Positions 8,243 to 18,069 of a stretch of 64,000 nt of DNA are shown piece by piece. The notes under the pieces were generated by a model, which saw nothing but the letters and a program-made list of their open reading frames with translations, did not search any database and had not been told where the DNA came from. The position numbers were made by a program, and so were the translations under genes. Every line of letters begins with the position of its first letter. Position 1 is the stretch's first letter. The stretch comes from Flavobacteriaceae bacterium (lineage in GTDB: Bacteria > Bacteroidota > Bacteroidia > Flavobacteriales > Weeksellaceae): assembly GCA_030538275.1 (NCBI GenBank), contig JAUNUH010000002.1, positions 1 to 64,000 of the forward strand, in the 5' to 3' direction.

Positions 8243-8250
8243 TATATTTG
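8243..8250 (+). promoter_or_regulatory. -7 box for the GT2 gene
   Basis: TATATTTG fits TAnnTTTG and lies 40 nt before ATG 8290 on the plus strand. It sits just outside the start of the divergent GT39 gene, in a gap of only 54 bp that serves both genes. Confidence 0.45.
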
Positions 8251-8289
8251 CACTTAATATTTCTCCTGCTAAAGTACAATTTTTCGCTG

Positions 8290-9252
8290 ATGAATACAGA
8301 CAAAAATAAATTTTTATCTATCGTAATACCTGTGTTCAACGAACAAGATAATGTACAGCTTTTGTCTGAAAAAGTAAAAGATGCACTTGTCAATTTCGAT
8401 TATGAACTGATCTTAATCGATGATGGTTCTACAGATCAAACCGTGAATAGAACCCGAGGCATCAACGACCCCAAACTTATTCTCATAGAATTGAAACGAA
8501 ATTATGGACAAAGTCTGGCACTGGCAGCAGGTATTGACTACGCTTCTGGTGATTACATCATCACCCTAGACGGTGATTTGCAAAACGACCCATTGGATAT
8601 TCCTATGATGATAGAAACTTTGGAAAATGGTGATTATGATGTAGTTACAGGTATTAGGCAAAAACGTAAAGATAATTTTGTGCGTACCATTCCATCCAAA
8701 ATCGCCAATTATATGGTGCGCAAAGCTACCAAAATGGACATCAAAGACAATGGTTGCGCATTAAAAGTGTTTACCAAAGAAACCGCCAAAGACCTCAATC
8801 TATACGGCGAAATGCACAGATTCATCAACCTATTGGCTTATCTGAACGGAGCAAGAATTGCGCAAGTTCCCGTAAGGCATCATGCAAGACAATTCGGAAA
8901 ATCAAAATATGGATTAGGGCGTACATTCAAGGTAATCAATGATTTAACGCTGATTATCTTTATGAGAAAATACATGCAGAGGCCCATTCATCTTTTTGGC
9001 AATACGGGATTAATCGCACTCATTTTAGGCGGAGCCTGTCTATTGTGGCTGGGAATAGAAAAGTTTATTTTTGGCGAAGAAATTGGAACACGACCCTTGC
9101 TTATCGTTGGTGTAATGCTGTTTCTCGCTGGTGTTCAATTGATTACAATGGGCATTGTAGTAGATTTATTGATGAGAACCTATTACGAATCCCAATCATT
9201 AAGACCTTACCGAATCAGAAAAATTACCAAAGGTGAAAAAATCCTGGCGTAA
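8290..9252 (+). CDS. GT2 polyprenyl-phosphate glycosyltransferase (GtrB/DPM-like)
   Basis: The 320-residue protein begins MNTDKNKFLSIVIPVFNEQD. The GT2 catalytic domain has ELILIDDGSTDQTV (about residue 40) and the metal-binding YIITLDGDLQNDP motif (about residue 95), and ends near residue 225. Two membrane helices follow (about 232-255 and 268-292), as in GtrB and ArnC. Such enzymes transfer a sugar from a nucleotide donor to undecaprenyl phosphate on the cytoplasmic face. The next gene overlaps its end, so the pair is translationally coupled. The 14-codon extension to 8248 begins at the promoter and is rejected. Confidence 0.9.
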   Translation: MNTDKNKFLSIVIPVFNEQDNVQLLSEKVKDALVNFDYELILIDDGSTDQTVNRTRGINDPKLILIELKRNYGQSLALAAGIDYASGDYIITLDGDLQNDPLDIPMMIETLENGDYDVVTGIRQKRKDNFVRTIPSKIANYMVRKATKMDIKDNGCALKVFTKETAKDLNLYGEMHRFINLLAYLNGARIAQVPVRHHARQFGKSKYGLGRTFKVINDLTLIIFMRKYMQRPIHLFGNTGLIALILGGACLLWLGIEKFIFGEEIGTRPLLIVGVMLFLAGVQLITMGIVVDLLMRTYYESQSLRPYRIRKITKGEKILA

Positions 9253-10087
9253 ACACTTTTTCACACTACTCAAAATCCTAATTAGCTTGGGACTTTTGTA
9301 TTTTGTTTACACCAAAATCGACTGGCAATTGCTCAAAAATGAATGGAAATTATCCAATAAATTTTATTTATTCTTAGCCTTTATTTCCTTTATCATTTCG
9401 CAAATTTTCTCTGTTTTACGAGTAGATTTTTATTTCAAAAAAGCCGGTGTTCATATGAGTTTTGCCAACAATGCACGCCTATATTTGTTGGGCATGTTCT
9501 ACAACTTTTTCATACCTGGCGGCATCGGCGGGGACGCCTACAAAGTAATCGCCCTCAATCGACACTACGACCAATCGGTAAAAACACTTACAACCGCCGT
9601 TTTTTTCGACCGATTTATCGGTTTATGTGCCATTTTTATCCTCATTTGTCTCGGAATTGTATTTATTCCTATAGATATACCCTTGTGGATCAAGGTATTA
9701 TTTTTTTCAACAGGAATCATAGGAGCACTCATAGGTCCAGCCATTTTAGGCCGAATTTTCACCAAATTCAAAGAAGCATTTTATCCCACACTACTCATTT
9801 CATTTATCATTCAACTCTTTCAAATCGGCACGATAGTACTTGCGCTTTTGGCAACACATCCAGATCATAATATCATGGTTTATGTACTTATTTTTCTGGT
9901 TTCCAGCGTCTTATCAATCGTATCCTTTGCTGGAATCGGCATTCGCGAAACTGTTTTTTATTATGCAGCTCAGTATCTCAATTTCAACCCCGATATCTCT
10001 GCCGGAATCGCATTGATTTTCTCTGTAATCACGCTCATTACCTCTCTTTTTGGCGCTATTTATCTCTTTAGAAAAATTAAATTTTAA
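9233..10087 (+). CDS. Flippase-like integral membrane protein (LPG synthase TM-domain/YbhN family)
   Basis: The 284-residue protein has about eight membrane helices. It starts with GTG at 9233, overlapping the GT2 gene by 20 nt (MKKSWRKHFFTLLKILISLG). The motif YNFFIPGGIGGDAYKVIAL near residue 93 and the later SFAGIGIRETVFYYA are characteristic of the UPF0104 family, which shares the membrane part of lysyl-phosphatidylglycerol synthase. By context it may move a polyprenyl-phosphate sugar made by the GT2 enzyme across the membrane for the GT39 enzyme; this is inference. No soluble aminoacyl-transfer domain is present. Confidence 0.85.
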   Translation: MKKSWRKHFFTLLKILISLGLLYFVYTKIDWQLLKNEWKLSNKFYLFLAFISFIISQIFSVLRVDFYFKKAGVHMSFANNARLYLLGMFYNFFIPGGIGGDAYKVIALNRHYDQSVKTLTTAVFFDRFIGLCAIFILICLGIVFIPIDIPLWIKVLFFSTGIIGALIGPAILGRIFTKFKEAFYPTLLISFIIQLFQIGTIVLALLATHPDHNIMVYVLIFLVSSVLSIVSFAGIGIRETVFYYAAQYLNFNPDISAGIALIFSVITLITSLFGAIYLFRKIKF

Positions 10088-10103
10088 TGGGTTTTGGGCG
10101 ATT

Positions 10104-10174
10104 CCCATCTTGTCAAAGCCCTTACAATTTCTACATTTCCAAATTACATCAACCCATGGCTTTGACAAGATGGG
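10104..10174. repeat. Perfect 17-bp inverted repeat with 37-nt loop
   Basis: Arms 10104-10120 (cccatcttgtcaaagcc) and 10158-10174 are exact reverse complements. They lie shortly after the flippase stop. No T-run follows, so a simple terminator is unlikely. A second, weaker pair (10192-10204 tatctttgccaaa with 10271-10284) lies just downstream. Together they fill most of the 364-bp gap before the lipoprotein gene. Confidence 0.75.
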
Positions 10175-10280
10175 ATCAGGCTTTCCGTTTCTATCTTTGC
10201 CAAAATTTTCTGTACAATTTCATTTCACGCAAAACAACTATTTCTCCTTCCTATCCTATACCCTAACAAGTTTGGCAAAG

Positions 10281-10313
10281 GATATCCACTACAATCCTTA
10301 TCGCGCACCGGCC
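10281..10313 (-). repeat. Divergent relative of the folded intergenic element
   Basis: On the minus strand this reads ccggtgcgcgataagg then attgtagtggatatcc. The core matches attgtaggggata with cccggtgccg at 28205-28227 and recalls the ggatatagyg...agccgg ends of the elements at 37.1, 38.9 and 56.9 kb. Only a fragment is recognisable. Confidence 0.35.
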
Positions 10314-10451
10314 CACAATCTTGCAAAAATATTAATTCTCCAATCACATTCGATTTCCTCCTTCAAAATACTTTGCTTTCAGCATTTCAACAGAAAAGTA
10401 ACCAATGAACTCAATTCATTTCTTATATTTAAACCCAATAAAAACCCACCT

Positions 10452-10805
10452 ATGAAATTTATATCAATTATCTTTCTCATTGTATCGGTTGTAACCTCTT
10501 GTACATCACCCAATTCTACGGCTCGGGATTTTCTTGTCGCATTAAATCAAAAACAGTTTGAAACCGCCACAGATTTGGTAACAGAGGCTTCCAAACCAAT
10601 TCTGTACGAACTCATACATCAAGAAACACAAGAAATGCCAGAAGTACAAATTAAAATAGAAAACTGTGCCGCAGCAGAAGAAAATGATAAACATGTAATT
10701 TGTCTATATTCCATTAACAATCAAGGAGAAAGGTTTGAGAAAAGAATTCACCTCATCAAAGAAAATAACCAATGGAAAATAGATTTAACGCAAAAAGTGA
10801 ATTAA
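10452..10805 (+). CDS. Small lipoprotein, DUF4878-like
   Basis: The 117-residue protein starts at ATG 10452 with a lipoprotein signal (MKFISIIFLIVSVVTSC) whose lipobox cysteine is residue 17. The mature part (ARDFLVALNQKQFETATDLV at the front, ENNQWKIDLTQ at the end) has the pattern of DUF4878/NTF2-like lipoproteins, which fold as a cone-shaped alpha+beta domain. The long in-frame extension to 10050 runs through the inverted repeats and the flippase end and is not coding. Function is unknown. It lies 10 nt before the BtuF-like gene and may be co-transcribed. Confidence 0.75.
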   Translation: MKFISIIFLIVSVVTSCTSPNSTARDFLVALNQKQFETATDLVTEASKPILYELIHQETQEMPEVQIKIENCAAAEENDKHVICLYSINNQGERFEKRIHLIKENNQWKIDLTQKVN

Positions 10806-10815
10806 AAAAGTGGCC

Positions 10816-11541
10816 ATGAAAATTATTTCGCTGGTTCCATCCATCACAGAATTATTATTTGATTTAGGCTTGAAAAATCAAATTATCGGCAGAACCAAAT
10901 TCTGTATTCACCCAAAAGATGAAGTACATGAAATTCCACAATTGGGTGGCACCAAAAATTTGCATATCGATAAAATCATTCAGGCCAATGCCGATGTAAT
11001 TATTGCCAATAAAGAAGAAAATCTGAAATCAGAAGTCGAGCATTTACAACAACATACAGAAGTGATGATTACAGACGTAGAAAATCTAGAACAAAACAAT
11101 CAAATGATTCTGGATATTGGTAAAAAAACCAAAACTGAAGAAAAAGCGGTAAAAATCGTTAAGGAAATTCAACATGAATTCTTTAAACTTCAAAATTTTA
11201 CGCAACATCCAAAAGTTTTATATCTCATTTGGAAAAATCCCTATATGAGTGTAGGTAAATCAACTTTTATAGATGATATGCTGCAGCATAGCGGTTTTGA
11301 CAATGTGTGTAAACATCTTGAGCGTTATCCACAAATCACCGAAAATGACAATTTAACACCAGATTTTGTATTTCTATCTTCAGAGCCATATCCATTTAGC
11401 CCAAAACATATACCGGAGGTTCAAAATTCTTTTCCCAACGCAAAATATATCTTGGTAGATGGAGAAATGTTTTCCTGGTACGGCAGCAGAATGCGTTTAG
11501 CACCAAAATATTTTCTAAACCTTCGGGCACAAATTTTATAA
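10816..11541 (+). CDS. BtuF-like helical-backbone metal receptor protein
   Basis: The 241-residue protein begins MKIISLVPSITELLFDLGLK, the classic start of BtuF-family vitamin B12/metal-chelate binding proteins, followed by IIGRTKFCIHPKDEV. The bilobed fold with a long connecting helix (about residues 90-125) is consistent. No signal peptide precedes it and upstream codons do not provide one, so it may act in the cytoplasm or be peripheral. This is common for the flavobacterial form. No ABC permease or ATPase lies nearby, and no cobalamin riboswitch is seen upstream. The ligand is therefore uncertain. An upstream GTG at 10810 is a possible alternative start. Confidence 0.78.
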   Translation: MKIISLVPSITELLFDLGLKNQIIGRTKFCIHPKDEVHEIPQLGGTKNLHIDKIIQANADVIIANKEENLKSEVEHLQQHTEVMITDVENLEQNNQMILDIGKKTKTEEKAVKIVKEIQHEFFKLQNFTQHPKVLYLIWKNPYMSVGKSTFIDDMLQHSGFDNVCKHLERYPQITENDNLTPDFVFLSSEPYPFSPKHIPEVQNSFPNAKYILVDGEMFSWYGSRMRLAPKYFLNLRAQIL

Positions 11542-11571
11542 TATCTAAAGAATTATTTCAAAATAATAAGC

Positions 11572-13389
11572 TTATAAATTGGCCAAAGCTGGATTTGCAG
11601 CACGTTTACGGTCTGATTCTGTGAGCAAAACTTTTCGCAATCGAAGTGATTGCGGTGTGACTTCTACATATTCATCCTTTTGAATATACTCCAAAGCTTC
11701 TTCTAATGAGAATTTTTTGGCTGGAGCAATTCGCATTTTATCATCTGCACCTGCAGAACGGATATTGGTTAATTTTTTGGTTTTGGTTACATTGATCACC
11801 ATGTCTTCTGCACGCGTATTTTCGCCAATCACCTGTCCTTCATAAATTTTTTCTCCAGGATGAATAAAAAACGTACCTCGATCCTGCAATTTATCCAGTG
11901 AATAAGGGATAGCATCACCAGTTTCCATAGAAATCAGCGAACCGTTTTGTCTTCCAGCAATATCACCTTTCATAGGTTGGTATTCCTTGAATCTGTGCGC
12001 CATAATCGCCTCTCCTGCCGTAGCCGTCAAGATTTGATTTCTGAGTCCAATGATACCTCTCGACGGAATCAAAAACTCACAAATCATACGATCACCACGG
12101 GTTTCCATGCTCAACAATTCCCCTTTTCTCAAAGTAACAAACTCCACAGCTTTTCCACTCAAATTTTCTGGCAAGTCGATGGTGAGCTCTTCAATGGGCT
12201 CACATTTCACTCCGTCAATTTCTTTTATAATTACTTGTGGCTGACCGATTTGTAATTCATAGCCTTCGCGCCTCATGGTTTCTATCAAAACCGCTAAATG
12301 CATTACACCACGGCCAAAAACCGTGAATTTATCTGCAGAATTAGTGTATTCTAAGTGCATGGCTAGATTTTTTTCCAATTCTTTTTCAAGTCTTTCCTTG
12401 ATATGTCGAGAAGTAACGAATTTTCCTTCTTTTCCAAAAAACGGAGAATCATTAATGGTAAACAACATACTCATCGTAGGTTCATCTATGGCAATCGTAG
12501 GTAAGGCTTCTGGATTTTCTGAATCGGCAATGGTATCACCAATTTCAAAACCTTCTAGACCTACAATAGCACATATATCACCAGCTTCTACTTGTGATAC
12601 TTTGGCACGGCCCAATCCAGAAAAAACATGTAATTCTTTAATTCTAGATTTGATCACGCTGCCGTCGCTTTTCAATAAGCTCACGGGCATATTTTCTTTT
12701 AAAATCCCTCGTTGTAGTCTTCCAATTGCAATTCGACCTGTAAAACTAGAAAAGTCCAAAGAAGTAATCAACATTTGCGCACTCCCTTCCTTATCTACTT
12801 TAGGCGCAGGTACGTGTTCAATCACCATATCCAGAAGTGGCTCTATCGAATCTGTAGGCTGTTTCCAATCTACGCTCATCCAATTTTGTTTGGCAGAACC
12901 ATACACAACAGGAAAATCGAGTTGCCATTCTTCTGCGCCCAATTCAAACATCAAATCAAATACTTTTTCATACACCTCGTCTGGCGTACAATTTTCTTTA
13001 TCGACCTTATTAATTACAACTATGGGTTTTTTGCCCAGAGAAATAGCTTTTCCTAGTACAAAACGTGTTTGAGGCATAGGACCTTCAAAAGCATCAACTA
13101 ATAGCAAAACACCATCTGCCATATTGAGAACACGCTCTACCTCGCCACCAAAGTCGGCGTGGCCAGGCGTGTCTATCACATTGATTTTGTGATTTTTATA
13201 ATTTACAGAAACGTTTTTGGAAACAATGGTGATACCACGTTCGCGTTCCTGGTCGTTGTTGTCGAGAATTAATTCTCCGCTTTTTTCGTTGTCTCGAAAT
13301 GTAGCACAGTGATGCAGAATTTTATCTACTAAAGTGGTTTTTCCGTGGTCAACGTGAGCTATAATCGCAATATTTCTGATGTTTTGCAT
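11572..13389 (-). CDS. typA: Ribosome-associated GTPase TypA/BipA
   Basis: The 605-residue translational GTPase has all G motifs: [17 protein letters not shown] (G1), the switch region with [10 protein letters not shown] (G2), [15 protein letters not shown] (G3) and NKVDKENC (G4). Domains II, III and V follow, then the BipA-specific C-terminus ([20 protein letters not shown] then LRKVLL). The length matches the family. TypA binds the 70S ribosome and assists 50S assembly and stress adaptation. It is monocistronic, convergent with the BtuF-like gene. A -7 box lies 20 nt upstream. Several long frames on the other strand are shadows. Confidence 0.97.
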   Translation of the reverse strand: MQNIRNIAIIAHVDHGKTTLVDKILHHCATFRDNEKSGELILDNNDQERERGITIVSKNVSVNYKNHKINVIDTPGHADFGGEVERVLNMADGVLLLVDAFEGPMPQTRFVLGKAISLGKKPIVVINKVDKENCTPDEVYEKVFDLMFELGAEEWQLDFPVVYGSAKQNWMSVDWKQPTDSIEPLLDMVIEHVPAPKVDKEGSAQMLITSLDFSSFTGRIAIGRLQRGILKENMPVSLLKSDGSVIKSRIKELHVFSGLGRAKVSQVEAGDICAIVGLEGFEIGDTIADSENPEALPTIAIDEPTMSMLFTINDSPFFGKEGKFVTSRHIKERLEKELEKNLAMHLEYTNSADKFTVFGRGVMHLAVLIETMRREGYELQIGQPQVIIKEIDGVKCEPIEELTIDLPENLSGKAVEFVTLRKGELLSMETRGDRMICEFLIPSRGIIGLRNQILTATAGEAIMAHRFKEYQPMKGDIAGRQNGSLISMETGDAIPYSLDKLQDRGTFFIHPGEKIYEGQVIGENTRAEDMVINVTKTKKLTNIRSAGADDKMRIAPAKKFSLEEALEYIQKDEYVEVTPQSLRLRKVLLTESDRKRAANPALANL

Positions 13390-13408
13390 AGGTGCATTTT
13401 TGGCGGTG

Positions 13409-13416
13409 CAAAAGTA
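13409..13416 (-). promoter_or_regulatory. -7 box of typA
   Basis: On the minus strand this is TACTTTTG, an exact TAnnTTTG match ending 20 nt before the typA ATG. It implies a leader of about 15 nt. No clear -33 TTG is visible at the usual distance. Confidence 0.5.
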
Positions 13417-13564
13417 CGTAGAAAAATTGAGAATTCAGTTACCTCAATGTAAACAGGATTTTATAAGTGTTTTTTTAACTAAATGGAATGATATTTCCTT
13501 TTAATTCACAGATAAGATACAGTTGTTAAAATCGTTTTAAAAATATGATTCAAAGACTTGTTAT

Positions 13565-13631
13565 ACTGAGTGATTTTTAAAATTCATTAAGCGCAGCGAA
13601 AAGAAATTTAAAAGATTGTTTCGAAGCATGA
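13565..13631 (-). repeat. Dispersed repeat, copy 3 (inverted)
   Basis: On the minus strand this reads tcatgcttcgaaacaatctt and continues to aaaaatcactcagt, matching copy 1 (58-129) over nearly its full length with scattered substitutions. It sits in the 482-bp gap 13390-13871. The rest of that gap holds a small palindrome (ccccctcaaggg, 13675-13686) and no gene. Confidence 0.7.
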
Positions 13632-13871
13632 TTAAACCACTTAACTTTTGTCCCCTAAAAAGTACACCCCTCTGCCCCCTCAAGGGAGGAGTCCGTTGCG
13701 TCTAATATTTTTTCCAATACTTTTATAGTAACAGCTTTTCGTTTTATTCGATACAAATTTTCATTTTAAAGTTGCTAGGCTTTATTTAAAACTGAAAATT
13801 CAATCAGGGGGACAGAAGAAGCACAAATCAATTAGGATGACAAAATAACAATTATCTTCTTTAATTCAGTT

Positions 13872-15239
13872 TTACTTTACCAAAATCTTGGTTTTCAATG
13901 TTTCTCCTTTCAAAAAATACAGACCTTTTGACAGTTGCGATTTCAAAGAATTCTGCCCGTTTTTTACTTGTAATTGTTGAAGTAATTTACCATTTATATC
14001 ATATATTCCAATGTTTTCTTCTTTTTGTAATCCATTGATATATATATGATTGTTGTTCATATGAAATTGAACTTGAGGTTGAATATTAATCGATTCAATT
14101 CCCATACTTTCATTGGCAAATAACCACTGATAAGCCGCGGCAAATTCACCCCGCCAATAAGCCTCGTTATGCCCGCCATAGTTATCGATTTTGATCAATG
14201 AATTTTCATTGCTGAGTCCCAGGCTTTCTAAATTGTTTTGAATGGCATTGATATTTGTTTCTAATGTTGCAGATTCGTTGGCGCTTCCTACAAAATATAT
14301 ACGCATATCGCTCAAATCTGCAGTACTACTACTTATATATTGGGTTAAATCCTCTAAAGCGAACCAATAGGATGGGCTGAACGCACCGATTTTGTCGAAT
14401 GTATCCGATGCATAAATGCCTGCATAGGTAGAAATCAATCCACCCATAGAACTTCCAATCATTGCCGTAAAATTAGCTTGAGCTAAGGTTCTATAATGCG
14501 TGTCAACATAAGGCTTGAGTGTTTCTACAATAAATTGAACAAAAGCCTGGCCTTCACCGCCTCCATACTCTGGATTGTTCCATGGCGAATATTCGTTAAT
14601 TCGCTGGTTTTGCCCATTTTCTATTCCGATTACAATAGCACCATAATCGCCTTGTTCGAAAAGAGAATTTAGCGTTTCGTCCACTTCCCATTCGCCAGCA
14701 AATGCCGTTTGGTTGTCAAAAAGATTCTGACCATCGTGCATATAAATTACCGGATAATTCTTGGCAGAAGTTTCATAATCGGGTGGAAGATAGAGCCAAA
14801 TTTTACGACTTCGGTCTAATTGAGGCATATAAAACGCCTCATCCATAATTGAAACATTCCATGCGGCTGTGCTTTGGGAAGTTCCGCCCAAATCCTCCCA
14901 AGAAAGAATTTGAAGCTCAATGGTTTGGGCCTGACCCGTAAAAGTAAAAGTTCGGTTGTCGATATAGCCACCGTTTTCGTTTCCTTCTACCGATGCCCAG
15001 TTTCCACGAGTGAATTTGAACTCTGCCGTGCCTGTTCCCTCAGGAATGGTAATGGTCCAAGTTCCATTATTTTCGGTAAGTGTAAAATTAGGATCGCCCG
15101 GATTCCAACTGTTGAAACTGCCCGCTGCATAAATAGTGGCTCCCTCTGGAGTATTGGAAGGAATAGAAGTTATTTGCAAAGTAACCTGGGCTTGTAAAAG
15201 ACTGAAAACGCCAGCAAGTATAAAGAAAAATGGTTTCAT
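13872..15239 (-). CDS. T9SS-exported esterase with N-terminal carbohydrate-module-like domain
   Basis: The 455-residue protein has a signal peptide (MKPFFFILAGVFSLLQA). An immunoglobulin-like E-set/CBM20-48-type module follows at about residues 20-115 (IYAAGSFNSWNPGDPNFTL). A Fes/EstA-type alpha/beta hydrolase domain spans about 130-375, with the nucleophile Ser in MIGSSMGGLIS and the motif YPVIYMHDGQNLFDNQTAF. The final 70 residues (IGIYDINGKLLQQLQV, then KGLYFLKGETLKTKILVK) form a type A sorting domain of the type IX secretion system. The enzyme is therefore predicted to be secreted or attached to the surface. The substrate could be an ester of a carbohydrate or siderophore; this is inferred from family only. 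Confidence 0.88.
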   Translation of the reverse strand: MKPFFFILAGVFSLLQAQVTLQITSIPSNTPEGATIYAAGSFNSWNPGDPNFTLTENNGTWTITIPEGTGTAEFKFTRGNWASVEGNENGGYIDNRTFTFTGQAQTIELQILSWEDLGGTSQSTAAWNVSIMDEAFYMPQLDRSRKIWLYLPPDYETSAKNYPVIYMHDGQNLFDNQTAFAGEWEVDETLNSLFEQGDYGAIVIGIENGQNQRINEYSPWNNPEYGGGEGQAFVQFIVETLKPYVDTHYRTLAQANFTAMIGSSMGGLISTYAGIYASDTFDKIGAFSPSYWFALEDLTQYISSSTADLSDMRIYFVGSANESATLETNINAIQNNLESLGLSNENSLIKIDNYGGHNEAYWRGEFAAAYQWLFANESMGIESINIQPQVQFHMNNNHIYINGLQKEENIGIYDINGKLLQQLQVKNGQNSLKSQLSKGLYFLKGETLKTKILVK

Positions 15240-15328
15240 GATATATTTTAATTAAAGTTGATTAAAATGAAATATTAAAAATATTATTAAATAAATCATT
15301 GTATTTTAATGAATAATAAATTAATTTA

Positions 15329-16852
15329 TTAAAAACCCAATCCCATAAATTGGGCTATGGTTTCATAATTAATAATACAAATGTAACCTATTAAACCCAT
15401 CACAACCGTATAAGGTAATGCCATGATTACCATACGAATATAGGAAAGTTTAATAAGCGGTGCCAACGAAGAGGTAAGCAAAAACAAAAAGGCTGCTTGT
15501 CCGTTGGGAGTTGCTACGCTGGGTAGATTTGTACCAGTATTGATGGCTACAGCAAGAATATCAAGATGATCTTTGGTGATATTTCCAGATTTATAAGCTT
15601 CAAAAACTTCATTTATATACACTGTTGCCACAAAGACATTGTCACTGATCATAGAAAGCAAACCATTGGCTATGTAAAACATACCTGGTTGCTGATCAAA
15701 AGGCATTTCCAAAACCCAATTGATAATAGGAGTGAAGAGATGCTGATCATGAATCATGGCTACAACCACAAAAAACACGACAATAAGTGCGGTAAAAGGT
15801 AAGGCTTCTTCAAAAGCTGGCCCTATCCCGTGCTCTTCTGTAATTCCCATGAAAGCCGTTTGAAAAATTATAATTCCTAGCCCAACCAAACCTACGGGTG
15901 CAATATGTGTTGCAAGTCCAATAATGAGAAATACGGCAGCAATAGCCTGTATGATAAGGCCGTATTTGGCCTTTGGAGTGCGTAATCGGTCTTCTTCCTC
16001 TACATATCCTTCTATAATTTTTCGGGCATCTGGCGAAAGTTTTTCACCATACCCGAATAATTTTAATTTTTCCAGTAAAATGGTGGTTATGATTCCACAA
16101 ACGAGTACAGGCAGTGATACGGGAGCCATTCGAACGAAAAATTCAATAAAATTAAGCCCCATTTTTTCTCCAATCAATAAATTTTGTGGCTCGCCGACCA
16201 AGGTGGTAACTCCACCCAAAGCCGTTCCTACAACGCCATGCATCATGAGTGAACGCAGAAAAGCACGGAACTTTTCTAGCGCCTCACCGCCTAATTGTCT
16301 TCTATCTGCAATTCCACTTGCATCGTAATCTGATTCTCCTGATTGAATTTTATGATAAACGCCATAAAACCCTACTGCTACGCTTATCAAAACTGCTGTT
16401 ACCGTAAGTGCATCCAAAAATGCCGATAAAAATGCTGCAAGTAAGGTAAAAATCAAGGATAAAATCAATTTGGATCTTACCTTGATAAAAACCTTGCTAA
16501 AAATATACATGAGCAGTGGTTTCATAAAGAAAATTCCCGCAACCATGAACATCAATAACAAAATTACTTCTAAATTGGCCGAAACCTCATTAAAAGCGTT
16601 TTGAGGTGTCGTAAGTCGTAATGCTAAAATTTGAATGGTAAGCAAGCCTCCAGACTGTAAGGGGTAGCAATTGAGCGCCATGGCCAATGTGAAAATGAAC
16701 TCAGCAATAAAAAGCCATGACAATATTGACATGGCAGCTTGCTTGTCCATGAACATGGGAAGCATAAAATATAAAAGAAAATTAAATACAATAAAGCCAA
16801 TGATGGTAAATTTGTACCAAAGTGGGCTTTTCCCTAGAAAGTTACTTAACAT
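15329..16852 (-). CDS. nhaB: Na+/H+ antiporter NhaB
   Basis: The 507-residue, about 12-helix inner-membrane protein is closely similar to NhaB across its length. Signatures include [40 protein letters not shown], the segment [20 protein letters not shown], and near the end [20 protein letters not shown]. It exchanges intracellular sodium for protons, for sodium and pH homeostasis. It is distinguished from NhaD and ArsB by length and these motifs. The gene stands alone with 75 nt to the next stop. No regulator is adjacent. Confidence 0.93.
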   Translation of the reverse strand: MLSNFLGKSPLWYKFTIIGFIVFNFLLYFMLPMFMDKQAAMSILSWLFIAEFIFTLAMALNCYPLQSGGLLTIQILALRLTTPQNAFNEVSANLEVILLLMFMVAGIFFMKPLLMYIFSKVFIKVRSKLILSLIFTLLAAFLSAFLDALTVTAVLISVAVGFYGVYHKIQSGESDYDASGIADRRQLGGEALEKFRAFLRSLMMHGVVGTALGGVTTLVGEPQNLLIGEKMGLNFIEFFVRMAPVSLPVLVCGIITTILLEKLKLFGYGEKLSPDARKIIEGYVEEEDRLRTPKAKYGLIIQAIAAVFLIIGLATHIAPVGLVGLGIIIFQTAFMGITEEHGIGPAFEEALPFTALIVVFFVVVAMIHDQHLFTPIINWVLEMPFDQQPGMFYIANGLLSMISDNVFVATVYINEVFEAYKSGNITKDHLDILAVAINTGTNLPSVATPNGQAAFLFLLTSSLAPLIKLSYIRMVIMALPYTVVMGLIGYICIINYETIAQFMGLGF

Positions 16853-16926
16853 GTGTATAAAATTAAAGCATGCAAGTTAGCAAAACATTTAAATCAATTT
16901 TGATTTTATCACATGACATTTCACCT

Positions 16927-17997
16927 TTATTTGTAAATGATTCCAGAGGATGAATTACGTTGCGCGCCTGTAACAGATTTCAAAATATTGATTTGTTTTT
17001 CGAGGCGTAAAAATCCCAAAAGTGCAAAAATCAAGGCTTCCTTAAATTCAAGTATTTCATCATCGGCAATGATGATTTTTTTATCGGTACGTTTGGTAAT
17101 TTCAGCCATTAAAAATTCATTTTTTGCGCCACCTCCGGTGAAATAATTTGTTGCTGTTTGATGCTTGTTGATGCAATGGGCTATTTGTTCTGCTGCGTGC
17201 ACAGTACAAGTCGCAATTTTATCTTCGATATTAATTTTAGACTTATTTAAAAGAGGAAAAAAATGTAAATCTACCCATTCTCGTCCCAGGGATTTGGGTG
17301 GTAATAAATCGTAAAATTCGAGTTGATTGAGTTGATGTATTAATTCATTGTCCACCTTTGCGCTGGCGGCAATTTCTCCATTTCTATCAAATTCTTTTCC
17401 GGTTATTTGCGCCAAATGATTCAAAACAAAATTCACCGGACAAATGTCAAAAGCAATTCTGCGGTTTTTCTCTTGAAACGAAATATTAGCAAATCCACCC
17501 AAATTGATACATGCATCATAATGAGCAAACAATAATTGATCGCCTATAGGAACCAACGGAGCTCCCTGCCCGCCCAAGGCAACATCCTGCGCACGAAAAT
17601 CACAAATTACCATGAGTTGAGTTGATGCCTGTATATGGGCACCATGACCAATTTGCAGTGTATATCCCGATGCTGGATCGTGTAAAATAGTGTGACCGTG
17701 ACTCGAGATTAAATCTATATTTTCTAGATTAAAATCTTTTCTGAATTCATTGATTTTTTGACCTAGAAAATTGCCATAAGCCGCATCTAGAGCGCACAAT
17801 TTTGCAGGTGATAATTCATGTGCTTTGCGCAAGGCAGATTTCCATTCGTTCAAATAGGGATACGCCTTGGCGGCAATTATGGCATATTGAATTTGACTTT
17901 TTTGCTGCCAAAAGTCCACACAAACCAAATCTATAGCATCAAGTGAAGTTCCTGACATCACGCCAATCACTCTTTTCGTTTTGTTGTTTGTATTCAT
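16927..17997 (-). CDS. anmK: Anhydro-N-acetylmuramic acid kinase
   Basis: The 356-residue ASKHA-fold kinase has VIGVMSGTSLDAIDLVCVDF at the N-terminus and GHTILHDPASGYTLQIG in the middle. GGQGAPLVPIGDQLLF, NLGGFANIS and the C-terminal TGGGAKNEFLM complete the AnmK signature. It phosphorylates and opens 1,6-anhydro-MurNAc to MurNAc-6-phosphate during cell-wall recycling. The length is typical of the flavobacterial branch. Function links it to mpl at 4.7 kb and murF-alr at 44.6 kb, although they are not adjacent. Confidence 0.95.
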   Translation of the reverse strand: MNTNNKTKRVIGVMSGTSLDAIDLVCVDFWQQKSQIQYAIIAAKAYPYLNEWKSALRKAHELSPAKLCALDAAYGNFLGQKINEFRKDFNLENIDLISSHGHTILHDPASGYTLQIGHGAHIQASTQLMVICDFRAQDVALGGQGAPLVPIGDQLLFAHYDACINLGGFANISFQEKNRRIAFDICPVNFVLNHLAQITGKEFDRNGEIAASAKVDNELIHQLNQLEFYDLLPPKSLGREWVDLHFFPLLNKSKINIEDKIATCTVHAAEQIAHCINKHQTATNYFTGGGAKNEFLMAEITKRTDKKIIIADDEILEFKEALIFALLGFLRLEKQINILKSVTGAQRNSSSGIIYK

Positions 17998-18069
17998 TTA
18001 AAATCTGTAATCATCATGATTAAATCTATTTTTTGGATGGTTGGGAAAGGATTTTTAATTATAAAACTG

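Noticed and set aside
10050-10451. N-terminal extension of the lipoprotein ORF
   Set aside because: It overlaps the flippase stop and both inverted repeats, and it would bury the lipoprotein signal in the middle of the protein.
12275-13072. 265-codon plus-strand frame
   Set aside because: It lies entirely within typA on the other strand, whose protein has every GTPase motif. The frame has no recognisable domain.
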